DNA of 64,000 bases. It comes from Lamellibrachia columna. Taxonomy: Eukaryota; Annelida; Polychaeta; Sabellida; Siboglinidae. Where the stretch lies: the NCBI GenBank assembly GCA_963662155.1, contig OY759262.1:55011990-55075989 (forward strand). Direction: 5' to 3'. A model generated the notes under the pieces. That model made no database searches and was not told the origin of the DNA. It saw nothing but the letters and a program-made list of their open reading frames with translations. This document shows, piece by piece, positions 63,941 to 64,000 of the stretch (positions are counted from its first letter, which is position 1; each line of letters begins with the position of its first letter). A program made the position numbers and the translations under genes.

Positions 63941-64000
63941 ATCCATTGCACTTCCAAAATACCAATTCCAATTATTAATTCCATGTCAGAATAAACATTG

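Overview
The window is animal nuclear DNA, most likely from a marine invertebrate (a mollusc or other lophotrochozoan is my guess; the sequence does not settle it). It is AT-rich and almost all non-coding. It has spliced genes with GT-AG introns, tRNA-derived SINEs, 5'-truncated non-LTR retrotransposons, TIR elements, and many micro- and minisatellites. There is no bacterial-style gene organisation, so ribosome binding sites, operons and CRISPR do not apply.

Four protein-coding genes can be supported. (1) A GC-rich, apparently single-exon gene on the minus strand (10387-10857) encodes a 156-residue Pro/Tyr/Trp-rich protein that I cannot name. (2) A LAGE3/Pcc1-type KEOPS subunit lies on the plus strand in three exons (19496-20970). 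(3) TIMM9, a small Tim chaperone of the mitochondrial intermembrane space, lies on the minus strand in three exons (22155-23845). (4) The N-terminal part of TALPID3 (KIAA0586), a centriole/ciliogenesis protein, lies on the plus strand. Seven phase-compatible exons run from 31762 to 56493, and the gene probably continues past the right edge. TIMM9 and TALPID3 are head-to-head, as I recall TIMM9 and KIAA0586 being on human chromosome 14, so this may be an ancient linked pair.

Layout. 1-10 kb: a TIR element, a decayed LINE fragment and three homogeneous minisatellites (43, 23 and 80 bp units). 10-19 kb: the small GC-rich gene, two SINEs, microsatellites, a GC-rich minisatellite and a hAT-type transposase pseudogene. 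19-24 kb: convergent LAGE3 and TIMM9 separated by a ~42 bp minisatellite. 24-31.3 kb: the TIMM9-TALPID3 spacer, with a ~780 bp (CA)n tract and several minus-strand LINE remnants. 31.7-56.5 kb: TALPID3. Intron 3 holds a CR1-like LINE inserted into a second LINE. Intron 5 holds an interspersed repeat split by a piggyBac-type TTAA element. Intron 6 holds four minisatellites and an inverted-repeat pair, and the last visible exon has its 3' splice-donor end amplified into a minisatellite. 56.8-64 kb: minisatellites, SINEs and a TIR element inserted into a 38 bp tandem array.

The genes do not form one pathway: tRNA t6A modification (KEOPS), mitochondrial import (Tim9) and cilium assembly (TALPID3) sit side by side. 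Exon borders come from reading splice signals and reading-frame phase by eye, with no transcript data. Family names come from remembered conserved sequence, not from a search.
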